This document shows positions 1-9,372 of a DNA stretch of 37,709 nt, one piece after another. A model generated the notes under the pieces. That model saw only the letters and a program-made list of their open reading frames with translations, made no database searches and was not told the origin of the DNA. Each line of letters opens with the position of its first letter. Position 1 is the first letter of the stretch. The DNA comes from Chara braunii (lineage: Eukaryota > Streptophyta > Charophyceae > Charales > Characeae): the NCBI GenBank assembly GCA_003427395.1, contig BFEA01000216.1, forward strand, positions 920,763 through 958,471. Reading direction: 5' to 3'. A program made the translations under genes and the position numbers.

Positions 1-36
1 GTGTGTGTGTGTGTGTGTGTGTGTGTCTGTCTCTGT
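1..36. repeat. (GT)n microsatellite at window edge
   Basis: Thirteen GT units are followed by a degenerate CTGTCTCTGT tail. The array probably continues outside the window. Confidence 0.95.
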
Positions 37-387
37 ATAACACACGCAAATCAACAAATTTGGCACGCACGCGAGCAGGGCGGGGGCAGTGCGCAATGAC
101 GGGAGCTGAAGCAACGGCAAGGAAAGGTCAGCGCAGGGGAAGGTGGCCATGGGGGAAGAGAAATGGGTAAGCAGGTGAAGACGGGTATTGCGACAGGATG
201 CGGAAAGATGGAGAGTCCGAGAGCGAAGGGGGCACGAGGGGGAGGAGGAGGAGGAGAAAGGACAAGATCGCGGCATACCTATTTCGTGTGGAGCTGCTTA
301 CCGCTCCTCCGACGGGGAAAAAAAAAGGTTTAGACTCTTGGTCGCTTCAGGCATCAATCTAGAGCAGCAGACTGCTCATGTTCCCCG

Positions 388-390
<3 letters not shown>
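37..390. other. no gene seen
   Basis: A purine-rich, GC-moderate stretch with a GGA-rich tract near 238-256. I see no conserved motif, and the open frames here run into the following microsatellites, so I call no gene. Confidence 0.6.
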
Positions 391-436
<46 letters not shown>

Positions 437-543
437 GTGTGTGTGTGTGTGTGTGTGTGGCAAGCACAGCATCCACACACCAACGCCCACAATCAGTGTG
501 TGTGTGTAGCAAGCACAGCACCCACACACGCATCCCCACAATC
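391..543. repeat. compound (CT)n(GT)n microsatellite plus 2-copy minisatellite
   Basis: (CT)21 at 391-432 is followed by a GT-rich tract to about 459. A unit of about 46 bp, made of a GT run, then CAAGCACAGC, a CCACACAC segment and CCCACAATCA, then occurs twice (about 451-495 and 496-543). Replication slippage has therefore duplicated a microsatellite together with its flank. Confidence 0.9.
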
Positions 544-820
544 ACTCAACGCACATGCACGCATGCACGCACTCCGGCAAGCACAGACGCGCGCACACAT
601 GCGCACACACGGACGAACAGGCACGCGCACTACTGGTACTACTCAATAGGGCGACCGTAGGCCTACCAATAGGCAGATTCTGGGTCCATTTCGCAAATTC
701 GCCGAAATGCTGACATTGCTTGTGGTGATGCGGGGAAAAACCCTGAATTTTGGGCCTTCCCATATGGCCGGTTCGAGAATCTGTGTTTGCAGCACAAAGG
801 CTGCACCGAAAGGGAACACA

Positions 821-827
821 TCTGTCC

Positions 828-898
<71 letters not shown>

Positions 899-943
899 CT
901 TTTTTTCTTTTTTTTTTTGTTTCTTCTTTTTTCTTTTTTTTTT
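821..943. repeat. (TGTC)n(TC)n polypyrimidine tract
   Basis: A (TCTG)n block grades into (TC)n and then into T-runs with scattered C. It ends about 40 bp upstream of the LINE insertion. ORFs on either strand through it encode only SL or ER repeats and are not genes. Confidence 0.95.
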
Positions 944-970
944 CCATCTATATCCTTACTCGTGAAGAAG

Positions 971-982
971 AAAAAAGCAATC
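971..982 (+). repeat. probable LINE target-site duplication, left copy
   Basis: AAAAAAGCAATC here is repeated directly after the poly(A) tail at 6522-6533. The As overlap the tail, so the certain part is GCAATC (977-982 and 6528-6533). The first aligned ORF1 residues begin just downstream, which fits a 5'-truncated insertion starting at about 983. Confidence 0.65.
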
Positions 983-1767
983 CAGCCTCTTCGACAACTC
1001 AACGACCAAGTTCACCAGGCAAACAGAGAAGATTGGACATGGAAGGTAGTTATATCTCTGACACCCACCCCCCGGGGGTGGAGGCTTCATCCTCTTCGGA
1101 AGGATCGCAAGGAAATGTTCGGATTATTAGTACCCCCGTTACCAAAACAACGAGGAGACGATTACCTTTACCTTCGCTGGGAAGAGGTCAATCGGAAAAT
1201 ATGGAGGTAAGAATTCTTCCATTTTTTGTCCTTGCGATATGAGGATCGATTTGGTTTATGACTTGGACTTTAGCAAACGGCGCTCTGAGCTTTGTAACTC
1301 TTCCCTCTCCTGACACTTCGATGCCAACTGCTCTGACAGCGATCATTCGTCCGGCAATTCGAGATAAATTTATTTTATGGCTAATCCCGGACTTCATTAT
1401 GCCTCGCTTCATGATGGATCACCCGATTAATCGGGGAACTAAATTGAAGTTCTTTGTTCCGATAATTGATGTTCGTCTGGCCCCGGGTCAATTGGAGACG
1501 CTGGAGGCTGAGGGGCTCAAGCTCTGCCCACTTTCGTGGATCATTGAGAACAAAAAGCACGAATTCCGTCGACTCTCGGCATTGCTGATGCGAACGGCAG
1601 AATTTCTCGCTGAACTCGATATTAAGCTCCCGAAAGAGAAGCGGCTTGCTTCGGCCTTTATGAAGCGAACCCTTACTTTGTCTTGGTTGGCTGGTTCCCA
1701 ATCACAAGATGCTATTCTCCCTCCTCCCCACATCCAACAAGTGGAACACAGGAACGACAATGAATAA
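983..1767 (+). pseudogene. LINE ORF1 (RNA-binding protein), C-terminal part
   Basis: The reading frame runs to TAA at 1765-1767 with one in-frame stop, TGA at 1240-1242. ORF1 proteins of plant L1 elements coat the element RNA. A basic stretch near 1020 (GKQRRLD) is followed by a serine-rich region and then a conserved block of about 130 residues (LPSPDTSMPT through FMKRTLTLSW). The same blocks occur in the minus-strand copy at 35937-37390, where the residue matching the 1240 stop is Arg, so that stop is a mutation rather than a boundary. A Met at 1039 or 1258 could start shorter products, but the true start is lost by truncation. The stop overlaps the ORF2 start by 8 nt. Confidence 0.85.
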
Positions 1768-4700
1768 GTTAAAGTTGGCGACATGGAATGTTAGAGGCCT
1801 CTGCGATGAAAATCGAAAGTACAAGAAAGCTAGGCTTAAATCCTGGATACATGACAACAAAAGTCAGATTGTGTGTCTCCAGGAGACTAAATTGAGTGAA
1901 GAAAGGGTTAATCGACTTGGATCTTGGTGGGACGGCCCCCAGCTCTGGTCTCCTGATCAAGGGACCAGCGGGGGAGTTGCAATTTTGTTACACAGATCAC
2001 TGGAAATGGAAATTCTTGACCACTATGCCGACCTATGGGGTCGGTGGGTGTGGGTCAGATTGTTTTTTGATAATAGATCCTGGACTATTGTCTCTGTCTA
2101 TGCACCGGTAGAAACTAATAAGAAAGCATATTTTATTGATGAACTGTTCTCAATATTACCAGACAGTGACATGCTGATCATAGGCGGGGATTGGAATATC
2201 TCACTTCATATTTCCAAATCCAACTATGGTGGGCAAACATGTAAGGACAAAATAACTCTTATCAATTTGATGAATGATCTGAAGCTGATTGATCCCTTTC
2301 GATTGACTCATCCGGATCAACCCGGATACACATGGGTTTTTAACCTTCGCCAAGGAGTGGGCTATATCAGACGTCGCCTGGACTATTTCTTGTGCTCTGA
2401 GAATCTGTGGGAGCTGTTGGATAGTATAGGGGAGAATTCACAACCAATTTCGGACCATAAACCAGTATGTATGGTGTTGCACACACAGCAGGCAAATAGA
2501 GGAAAACAACTCTTCCAATTTAATATTTGCAATTTAGCAGATAACAGGCTGGTGGAATGGATGAAGCGGTTTTGGCAAGAATAAAATTCAGCAAAGCCTC
2601 ACTACTCCTCTTTGGGGGAATGGTGGGATGCAGGTACAAATTTCTTCTCCAATCTTCTTAACGTATTTTCACGCATACTGGCAGGGGATAGGAAGAAACA
2701 GGAGAAAGAACTGCAAAAAAGAATTGTTGATGCTGAACAGCCTATCTCTGCGCTAATTTGGGGTAAAGAACGGGTCCGACTCTGTACCGAGTGGGACATT
2801 ATGCAACAGAAACACTCTGAGATCTGGGCGGAAAGATCCCGGATCAAAGGAGTGGAGGTTTATGACAGATTGACTAAAGAATCGTTTCAAAAGTTGTTAC
2901 CGTCACGGACTTCGCCGCCAATGAAGGAATTATGTCATCCATTCGATGTTGACGCACCTAAAGCAAAGGAACTGACTAGTCTTTGTGAATATGCCTCGCT
3001 ATATTTTTATGATATTCTTACATCCCGTAATCAAGGTGCTGCTATTGACGACAGCCTGGATTCGGGCAACTCTCACTGGGAGAACACAGTGACCAGATTG
3101 TCCGTGCCCGGTAAGATGGACTTAGATCGACCGATTACGGAGATTGAAGCTCATGAGGCACTCAAAGCTATGGCTAAGGGCAAAGCCCCAGGCTGTGATA
3201 GCCTGCCAACAGAACTGTTCTTATGTATCTAGGACGAGGTGGGTTCCCCCTTGACCGAATTATACAATAACATATTAGAGGGTGACCAGCTACCTGTTAA
3301 CATGCGAAGGGACATTATTTCCTTGTTTTTCAAGAAAGGTAGCCGCTCAGAGATCCGCAATTGGCGACCCATTTCTGTTCTCAATGTATCGTACAAACTC
3401 TTAGCCAAAGTTCTGGCACGCCAGCTGGGACGGTATCTTCCGGACCTTGTGGTCCCGGACCAAGCAGCGTTCATTAGAGGTCGCTCGATTTTTGACAACA
3501 TTGTCACTAAAATCGAGACGTTATAGCTTATTCACAATGAGCAAACGGATATTGCAGTCCTCCTGTTAGATTTGGAGAAAACATATGACCGAGTCAATCG
3601 GTCATATGTAGTCACCACGTTGAAATGGTTGGGATTTAGGAAGAATTTTATCTGTTGAGTCATAGCGCTCTATTCGCTCTCCATAGCTTGTGTGATGGTG
3701 AATGGAAGACTCTCTAAAGAATTCACATTGACTCGGTCTCTGCGACAGGGTTGCCCTTTGGCTCCCCTGTTATTTGCACTTCAGTTTGAGGTGGTACTTA
3801 ATAATATTAGAGCTCACCCACAAATTCAGGGCATGCCGACTGACCCTACATCATACAAGGTGAAAGCCTTGGCTGATGATTTGTTTGCAGTATCTGAGAA
3901 CTCCTTAATCTCGCTTACAACCCTCAAATCTTGCTTAGATGAGTATGCTGAACTGTCGGAAGTTGCCATTAACTGGCATAAATCGGTATACTTCTTGCCG
4001 GAAACGTACGAGATGGCAGTGCAGTGGGGAATGAAGCGTATTTCGGAGCAGGGCTCCGAATGGGTCTTGGGCGTGTAAATCTCCCTGGGGGAATGTTTTG
4101 AGACACAAGACGATATTATGTTACAGAAGTGCATGCACAGACTGGTAACCTCGAGGAAAACTCCCCACCTCTCATTATTTGGCCGGGCTATGGTACTGAA
4201 TGGGGCCCTGTTCGCTTTATTATGGTTCGTGGCGACAGTGAGGGCCTTTGGCCCCCATCTGTATGCCCTTATCAAACGAAGAGCAACAAGGTTTATTTGG
4301 AAACCTTACACAGAGGACGAAGAGAGCTTTTTGTCGAAGGTGGCCTGGGAAATGCTATGCTTCCCAAGGGAAGAGGGCGGACTTGGTATCCTTGATCCTA
4401 AGAAACAAAATGAGGCTATGTTGGTTAAATGGATACTTCGGGCCTGCTTGGAGTCCCCAGTCGCGCATTGGGTGTATCTGGCCGAAAGTATCTTGGCCAA
4501 GGAATGACACCTCCTTAGGACAAAAGATGTTTGGACTTGTCTATTCCTGAATTCCTTTCAACGAAGGATGATTAAGTCTCCATTTTGGTATGCTATTGTT
4601 CAGGCATGGAGAAAACTTCAACCTGATGTTTGGGTTGAACCGGTAACTAAGGCTGAAGTTCTAGCTCAGCCATTGTTCGATAACCCCCCCATTCGCTCTC

Positions 4701-5938
4701 AGAATGGGGATTGGTTCAAGGCCGACTCGGCCCCCTTTAGTTTCGGCCGCTCATGGATAAAAAAAGGAGTGTTGAGAATTAAAGATATATGGGATGAATG
4801 GACAGGTGGTTGGATTTCGGAGGAAAAGCTAAAGGAGAAACTGGGGAGACTATGGCGTGTGGAAGCACGAAGGATGCTACTCATCAATGCAATTCCGTCC
4901 AACTGGGTTTCCCTAGTTGGTCCGGAGGGAATCGATCCAGCGGACACTTGGTTCAAGAGCAAAACGACAACTGATGATCATGTTTGGAAATTGGTTCACA
5001 CTCAGGCAGATGGCAAAAGAGTCTTCCAGAGCTGGTGGAGCAAGGACACTTCGAGCCCAGAAGAGGTAAACGTTCCTCCCCCAGTGGGATTGAAACTTAC
5101 GCAGATAAGAATTTTTGAGATCCCTGGCACAACTGCAAGAACTTCAATTGTGATTTTTGACAATGGCAAACCAGTATCACAGGTGCGTGTCGACCCGAAT
5201 CAATGGGCATGGAGAGCCAAAGGAAGCCAGGGGAAAAATATGAGTCTGATTGATTACCATCAAAGAATCGGTTACCACTTGGTGGTTCCATCGAAAATCC
5301 CAGAGGTAACCGCTAGGGATCGCTGGGTCAGATTGCTGAACATAGAGAGGGAGGAAGTGGCCAAAGCATTGGGAAAATGTTGGGAACAGTTGAAACTGAT
5401 AGCTTGTCAACGGCAGTAGGCAGCTACCTTGTGGTTGCTATCCCTGTTGGCAACACCATCGGCAGTTTGGCTTGCCGAGCATGGACTCACTATCGATTTA
5501 ACCTGTACGAGGTGTGGCTGAGCCTTTGAATCCACCATTCATCTTTGGTGGGATTGCCCTAGATCTGCAGTTTTGTGGAAATGGATTGCCTCTGCCTGGG
5601 ACAGAGTTTCGGGGCCAACTTTCCCATGGTTCAAGCAATGGGTTCTCTTGGGTGGGATTCCAGACAATTGTTCTATTGCCAAGGGCTGGGGATACGTAGC
5701 CCAGACCATAAGGGCAGTGAGCGTTTCAATCATTTGGCAAGATTGGAATGAGAAAGTATTTGAGAACAAGGATTGGCCAAACAAACGGGTAAGAGCGACC
5801 TTCCTGAGACTTCTGAGGACTGCCTTCGAACACAGGTGTAAGTGGTCTGGAATGGTTCTGGGAAACATGGTGTATTCAAAATACAATAGCAACGATAGAA
5901 TGTTCGGAACGACCATCACTGCAAGATTGGTTGTTTAA
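1760..5938 (+). pseudogene. LINE ORF2: endonuclease-reverse transcriptase
   Basis: ORF2 nicks target DNA and reverse-transcribes the element RNA. From ATG 1760 the order is: an APE-type endonuclease with TWNVRGL, QETKL, SVYAP, GGDWN, RLDYFL and SDHKP, so every hallmark residue is present (to about residue 237); an RT entry motif GKAPGCDSLP; RNWRPISVLN; motif A DLEKTYD (Ala is usual where Thr stands); motif B LRQGCPLAP; motif C LADD with the Asp pair at about residues 706-707; and a zinc-binding C-x2-C...H-x4-C near 5504-5560 (zf-RVT type). Eight in-frame stops interrupt it, but all segments share one frame over 4.2 kb. An upstream in-frame ATG lies at 1709; I prefer 1760 because it directly precedes the endonuclease and overlaps the ORF1 stop. 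Confidence 0.95.
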
Positions 5939-6527
5939 GGAAGAAAGGTGAGAGGTATAGAACAACTGCTAACCTGGTTCGCTCGGTTATATTTTTGGTC
6001 GTAGGTAGACAGGCAGAGGGAAAGACCGAGAAGGGAGATGGATAGGTTCTGAGAAAGGATCCGTGGGGTTCCTAGTGGTCGTCTGTTAGACCACTTGCAG
6101 TGTAGGAGTAATTGTGTTGTTTGGCTTGTGAGACAACACGTAGCTTTTAGAGTATTAGTATTCTGTAGGGTAGTTGGTAGGACTGTGTTTGAAAATTGTT
6201 TATTCTCTTTGTTGTTTGCTTTGGTTTCTTTTGTTTCGTTTCACTGGTTGGTTGTTTTGAGGATTGTTCGGTTTTCATGGCCCTGAGGCCATTGCTTTTA
6301 TTTCTTTGTTCCTTTTTTTTGTTGGTTGGAAGCTCAGTGCAGCGGTCTGGAGTTGGCCATTTCTGCAGCCGGAGTTCCCCCAACGCCAACACCAATACGG
6401 GATAAAGGTCCCCAGTTTGTGTTCGCTATTGGTTATAACCTTCTGGGTTGTTTATTGAGGATTTCGGGCCTCTCCTTTCATTGATCTGCTAATGACAATT
6501 ACTTTGTTTTGTAAAAAAAAAAAAAAA
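5939..6527 (+). other. LINE 3' UTR and poly(A) tail
   Basis: About 570 bp of non-coding, T-rich sequence follows the ORF2 stop and ends in TTTGTTTTGT plus fifteen As (6513-6527). No AATAAA is visible near the tail. Small ORFs here have no recognisable content. Confidence 0.8.
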
Positions 6528-6533
6528 GCAATC
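6522..6533 (+). repeat. probable LINE target-site duplication, right copy
   Basis: Pairs with 971-982. GCAATC lies immediately after the A tail. Confidence 0.65.
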
Positions 6534-7103
6534 GAGGCAGAAAGAGGAGCCCCGGAGAGAGGGGCTGCAGCAAGTGGGGTAGGAGACATTCTTGGGCACC
6601 TTTGTCACACACTTTGACACGTGTCGAACTTAGCCCAACACATCAGCAAGGGTGGAGGGTGTGGCGCGTGTGCGGAGGGCATGTGCGGAGATGATGAGTG
6701 AGAGAGAGAGAGGAAGGAGATGGACACACACGAGAAGCAGCAGTTGAGTGAAGGTCCAGTCCGACCAAAATGAATCCACGAACAAAACAGGAATCAATGA
6801 ACCAAAACTGTTGACTTGGGCCTAGGCCGAAGTGATATATCGGCCTAGGTCCAGGTCCGAAATGACCCGGTATCGGACCAGGGTCAGGTCGACGGCCTGA
6901 GACTGGTCCGGCCTCACTGCCGGGCCGCAGGCATACCGCTATACGATCCTTGGACCTGTGAATTGATCAAGCGATACATCAAACACGCTATCCGCTGAAA
7001 CAGCAGAACCCCAAAGGAAACGACAAAAAAAACAGTCCTAAATGTGGAGCAAGCTCCATACAGGAAAAAAAGATGCACGATCTAAGCAACAATATCTGGT
7101 TTT
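6534..7103. other. non-coding; inverted-repeat cluster
   Basis: No gene seen. CCTAGGCCGA (6821-6830) and TCGGCCTAGG (6840-6849) form a perfect 10-bp inverted repeat with a 9-nt loop. It is followed by shorter overlapping GGTCCG/CGGACC and GGACCAG/CTGGTCC pairs up to about 6915. A short (GA)n lies near 6700. Confidence 0.7.
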
Positions 7104-7205
7104 AGTCGACCCAAAAAGCAGAAAAATGTATGACCGGTGTTGGCCAAGAAAAAGGAAAATCTCTAACATGTGTCGCCCAAGAAAGAGCAAAATGTCTCCT
7201 AAGCC
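7104..7205. repeat. degenerate 33-bp tandem repeat, about 3 units
   Basis: Three related units carry a core like TGTCGCCCAAGAAAGAGCAA, with a purine-rich middle and a variable end. Because 33 is a multiple of 3, the plus frame shows a repeated CxPRKxK-like peptide, but the surrounding frame is short and I do not call a gene. Confidence 0.6.
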
Positions 7206-7366
7206 AATGTGGCTGATCATAAATCAACACATGAAGCCCTAAAGGCTAAATAATAGTTAAACCAATGTCCAACGTCGAACAAGAATGTGGCATAGTCTCA
7301 CGTGCCTTATACAAAATGCACAATAGCCGAGTAGAAGAAAGCGAGCTCAGTTCCATGGGAAAGGTA

Positions 7367-7403
7367 GGGATGGGTGGGTGGGTGGGTGGGTGGGTGGGAG
7401 GGA
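7367..7403 (+). repeat. (GGGT)n with strong G-quadruplex potential
   Basis: GGG runs are separated by single bases seven or more times, ending GGGAGGG. Single-nucleotide loops are the pattern expected for a very stable parallel G-quadruplex on the plus strand. Confidence 0.85.
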
Positions 7404-8080
7404 AGTACAACTCTCAGAGTCAACTCCAAGGGGGTACCCATACAACCATATGAAACATCATTAGGCTCAGAGGGAGAATAATAGGACGACACTGGGCCGA
7501 ATGAAAACCATCAATCAAACAGGTACCGCCAGCTGAAAGGGAAAGAGCACTCACACAGGGGAGCATACATAAGGTGAGCCTTGAAGGGGAGAGGACTATG
7601 CCGACATAGACATCTGGCCAAAAGCCGTGAGCAAAGAAAACGTATTATCCAGAGGAGGGCGCGCGACATAAGATAGGGCAGAGGGGCAGAAGACGGATAC
7701 ACCCACATGAGTAAGAAAAATAGGGGTCATCATGCGACTACAGAGTAAGCTCGAAGGTGAGGGATGAATACGACTGAGGGAACTACATGTCGGGGAAAAG
7801 TAAAGTAGTCCAATTGATGAAGCTTCAGACTGAAGTTGAGCCAAAGTAGCCGGGTTGAGGTAGGAGTAACGTTGAAGTCGAGTAGATGTCCGAAACGCTG
7901 CGACTGATACTCTTGCACTGAAGAGAAGCACTGAAGTCAAAAACCGAAAGTAGAAATCGAAACCGGGAGTTGTTGCATAAAGTGTCAAAGAATGATAAGA
8001 GATAGAGGAGATATATAGATCAGTCACGATGACGGTGTCGAAGCAGAAACCCTTACAAGTGTTTCTGCTCGGGTTTTTCA
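7404..8080. other. no supported gene
   Basis: A 161-codon open frame exists on the minus strand (8081 to 7596), but I recognise no domain or repeat of a known family in it. It is serine-rich with several hydrophobic patches. I treat it as chance or as a very decayed element. Confidence 0.5.
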
Positions 8081-8187
8081 AGGTCGGATACTGTCCGACT
8101 TTTTCGTTGAATTGAGAAACTTGTGTATCTTCACGATTTTATCAACGTCGGACGTTGCTCGACTTTTTCATTGAATTGGGAAACCTG
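8044..8187. repeat. hairpin plus two-copy 64-bp direct repeat
   Basis: GCAGAAAC/GTTTCTGC form a stem at 8044-8068. Next come two copies of a roughly 43-bp unit containing GTCGGAC-like sequence, CGACTTTTTC and TTGAATTG(A/G)GAAAC, at 8081-8123 and 8144-8187. A weaker third trace lies near 8240. Confidence 0.7.
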
Positions 8188-8640
8188 ATGAGACCAGCGT
8201 TGTCAAAAGTTATTAAGACCAACCCTATGACCAAGAGACTGAAACTTTTTCTTTGAATCAGACGTCGCTGACATCCGATCAAAATGACGGTAATCGGTGG
8301 TGTGACTGATTGTCCGCGGTTCCTGATAAAGTCACGGAATCACACGACTGTGGGAATACTAAGGCTAAATTTACCCTACCTACGGTAGCGCGATTCAGGT
8401 TCTGAGTAGGCTAAAAAGGGTGGCTGCGCTAGATGTTGGGCCACGGTGCGGAGGAACTGGGGGGCCATTAAGTTTTGGGCCACGAGGTCTACTCCGTATG
8501 GAGGCCTGATGTCGTTTCGTGGCCGACCGTGGGCCGTCAGCCAAGCCACAAAGTTGGGCCGCCTGCCGAGTTAACGGCGATGCGGCTAGAGGTGAGGCAG
8601 GTCGAGCCTGCCTAGCGATGGCAGGTGGGCCTACAGGGAA
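8188..8640. other. GC-rich, no gene
   Basis: From about 8400 the sequence is rich in GGGCC words and leads into the TATA-hairpin region. This would suit the U3 part of an LTR, but no partner LTR was found. Confidence 0.4.
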
Positions 8641-8769
8641 GCAACTCTTCTATAAAAGAGTTGCGAGCTTAGCTCCCGTAATAGGAGCTAGCCCAGTAGG
8701 TACCACCATCTGACTTTCACCCTGCAGTTTCAAGGATCAAGCCCGGCGACAGACGACTGGGCTAGCTCC
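8641..8769 (+). promoter_or_regulatory. TATA box in a hairpin loop, nested inverted repeats
   Basis: GCAACTCTT (8641-8649) and AAGAGTTGC (8656-8664) form a perfect stem whose loop, CTATAA, is the start of a TATAAAA box. GGAGCTAGCCCAGT (8684-8697) is perfectly complementary to ACTGGGCTAGCTCC (8756-8769), and smaller AGCTCC/GGAGCT and GCTCCT/AGGAGC stems sit at its two ends. A promoter role is inferred only from the TATA motif. It could be the promoter and structured leader of a lost LTR element. Confidence 0.45.
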
Positions 8770-8919
8770 TTTTGTTAGGAGCAGTCGGTTCCCTTTGAGG
8801 TGGCGTGGTCGATTTCGACCACGGGCAGATCATGCGGCCGAAATCGGCCGTGCGCCGATTAGCAAGGTCGCTGCGCAAGGACGACACCCATAAATTGAGA
8901 AATGACCTAAATTTTTATT

Positions 8920-9031
8920 TTCGATCCCGGGGGGGGGAGGGATCGAACCCAAGTCTGTATCTCAGCAGTTCGTGGGGTTCCCACGAACTCCACAAGACCG
9001 TTGGCTGAAGCCAACGTAAAAAAAAAAAAAA
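8920..9031 (-). repeat. tRNA-related SINE-like module
   Basis: On the minus strand a canonical pol III B-box/T-arm sequence, GGGTTCGATCCC, lies at 8939-8950. About 40 nt upstream is a weak A-box-like TGTGGAGTTCGTGGG. Two perfect hairpins precede it: GTTCGTGGG/CCCACGAAC (8968-8988) and CGTTGGCT/AGCCAACG (8999-9016). An A14 run on the plus strand borders it. No acceptor stem closes, so it is not a working tRNA. A primer-binding-site remnant is an alternative reading. Confidence 0.4.
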
Positions 9032-9126
9032 GACATTGCGCCATTGGAAGTGACTGGGGCATTTCAGTTTCAATGCTTTTGACAGTGCCCAACGAAAATG
9101 GGCGATTATTTTTTTTATTTAGGTAA

Positions 9127-9150
9127 GTTATTATTATTATTATTATTATT
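9127..9150. repeat. (ATT)n microsatellite
   Basis: Seven or eight TTA units lie in a T-rich region. Confidence 0.9.
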
Positions 9151-9248
9151 TTGTTTTTATAGATTTTCTTAGATTTTGATTCTAATTTTTTTAGATTCCT
9201 TTTAGATTTAGATCCCTCTCTCTCGCCCCTTCTTAATGATAGGGACAT

Positions 9249-9333
9249 GTGCTTGCGCCTGTTCGTTTTACGAAACGGGCAGCAGGGCGTGTAAGCGTTC
9301 GAACCTAGCGCTTATGACGCTTGGGTACGGGTG

Positions 9334-9372
<39 letters not shown>

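Larger units (their letters stand above)
983..6527 (+). mobile_element. L1-type non-LTR retrotransposon, 5'-truncated, decayed
   Basis: The element holds the C-terminal half of ORF1, then ORF2 with apurinic endonuclease, reverse transcriptase and a C-terminal zinc-binding domain, then a 3' UTR and an A15 tail at 6513-6527. This order is that of plant L1 LINEs, which copy themselves by target-primed reverse transcription. The start lies inside ORF1, since the CCHC knuckle seen in the second copy at 37.2 kb is absent here. Probable target-site duplications flank it. Both ORFs stay in frame throughout and are broken only by stop codons (1240, 2582, 3230, 3524, 3656, 4076, 4505, 5417, 5519), so this copy cannot move by itself. 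Confidence 0.93.

Noticed and set aside
188-1002. Long open frames on both strands over the microsatellites
   Set aside because: They are made of SLSLS, RERE, HTHT or FFFF runs produced by simple repeats and carry no domain.
7596-8081. 161-codon minus-strand ORF
   Set aside because: No recognisable motif, Ser-rich, neighbours are repeats. I could not support it as a gene.
8935-9016. Functional tRNA gene on the minus strand
   Set aside because: The T-arm core is good, but no acceptor stem, D-arm or anticodon arm closes.
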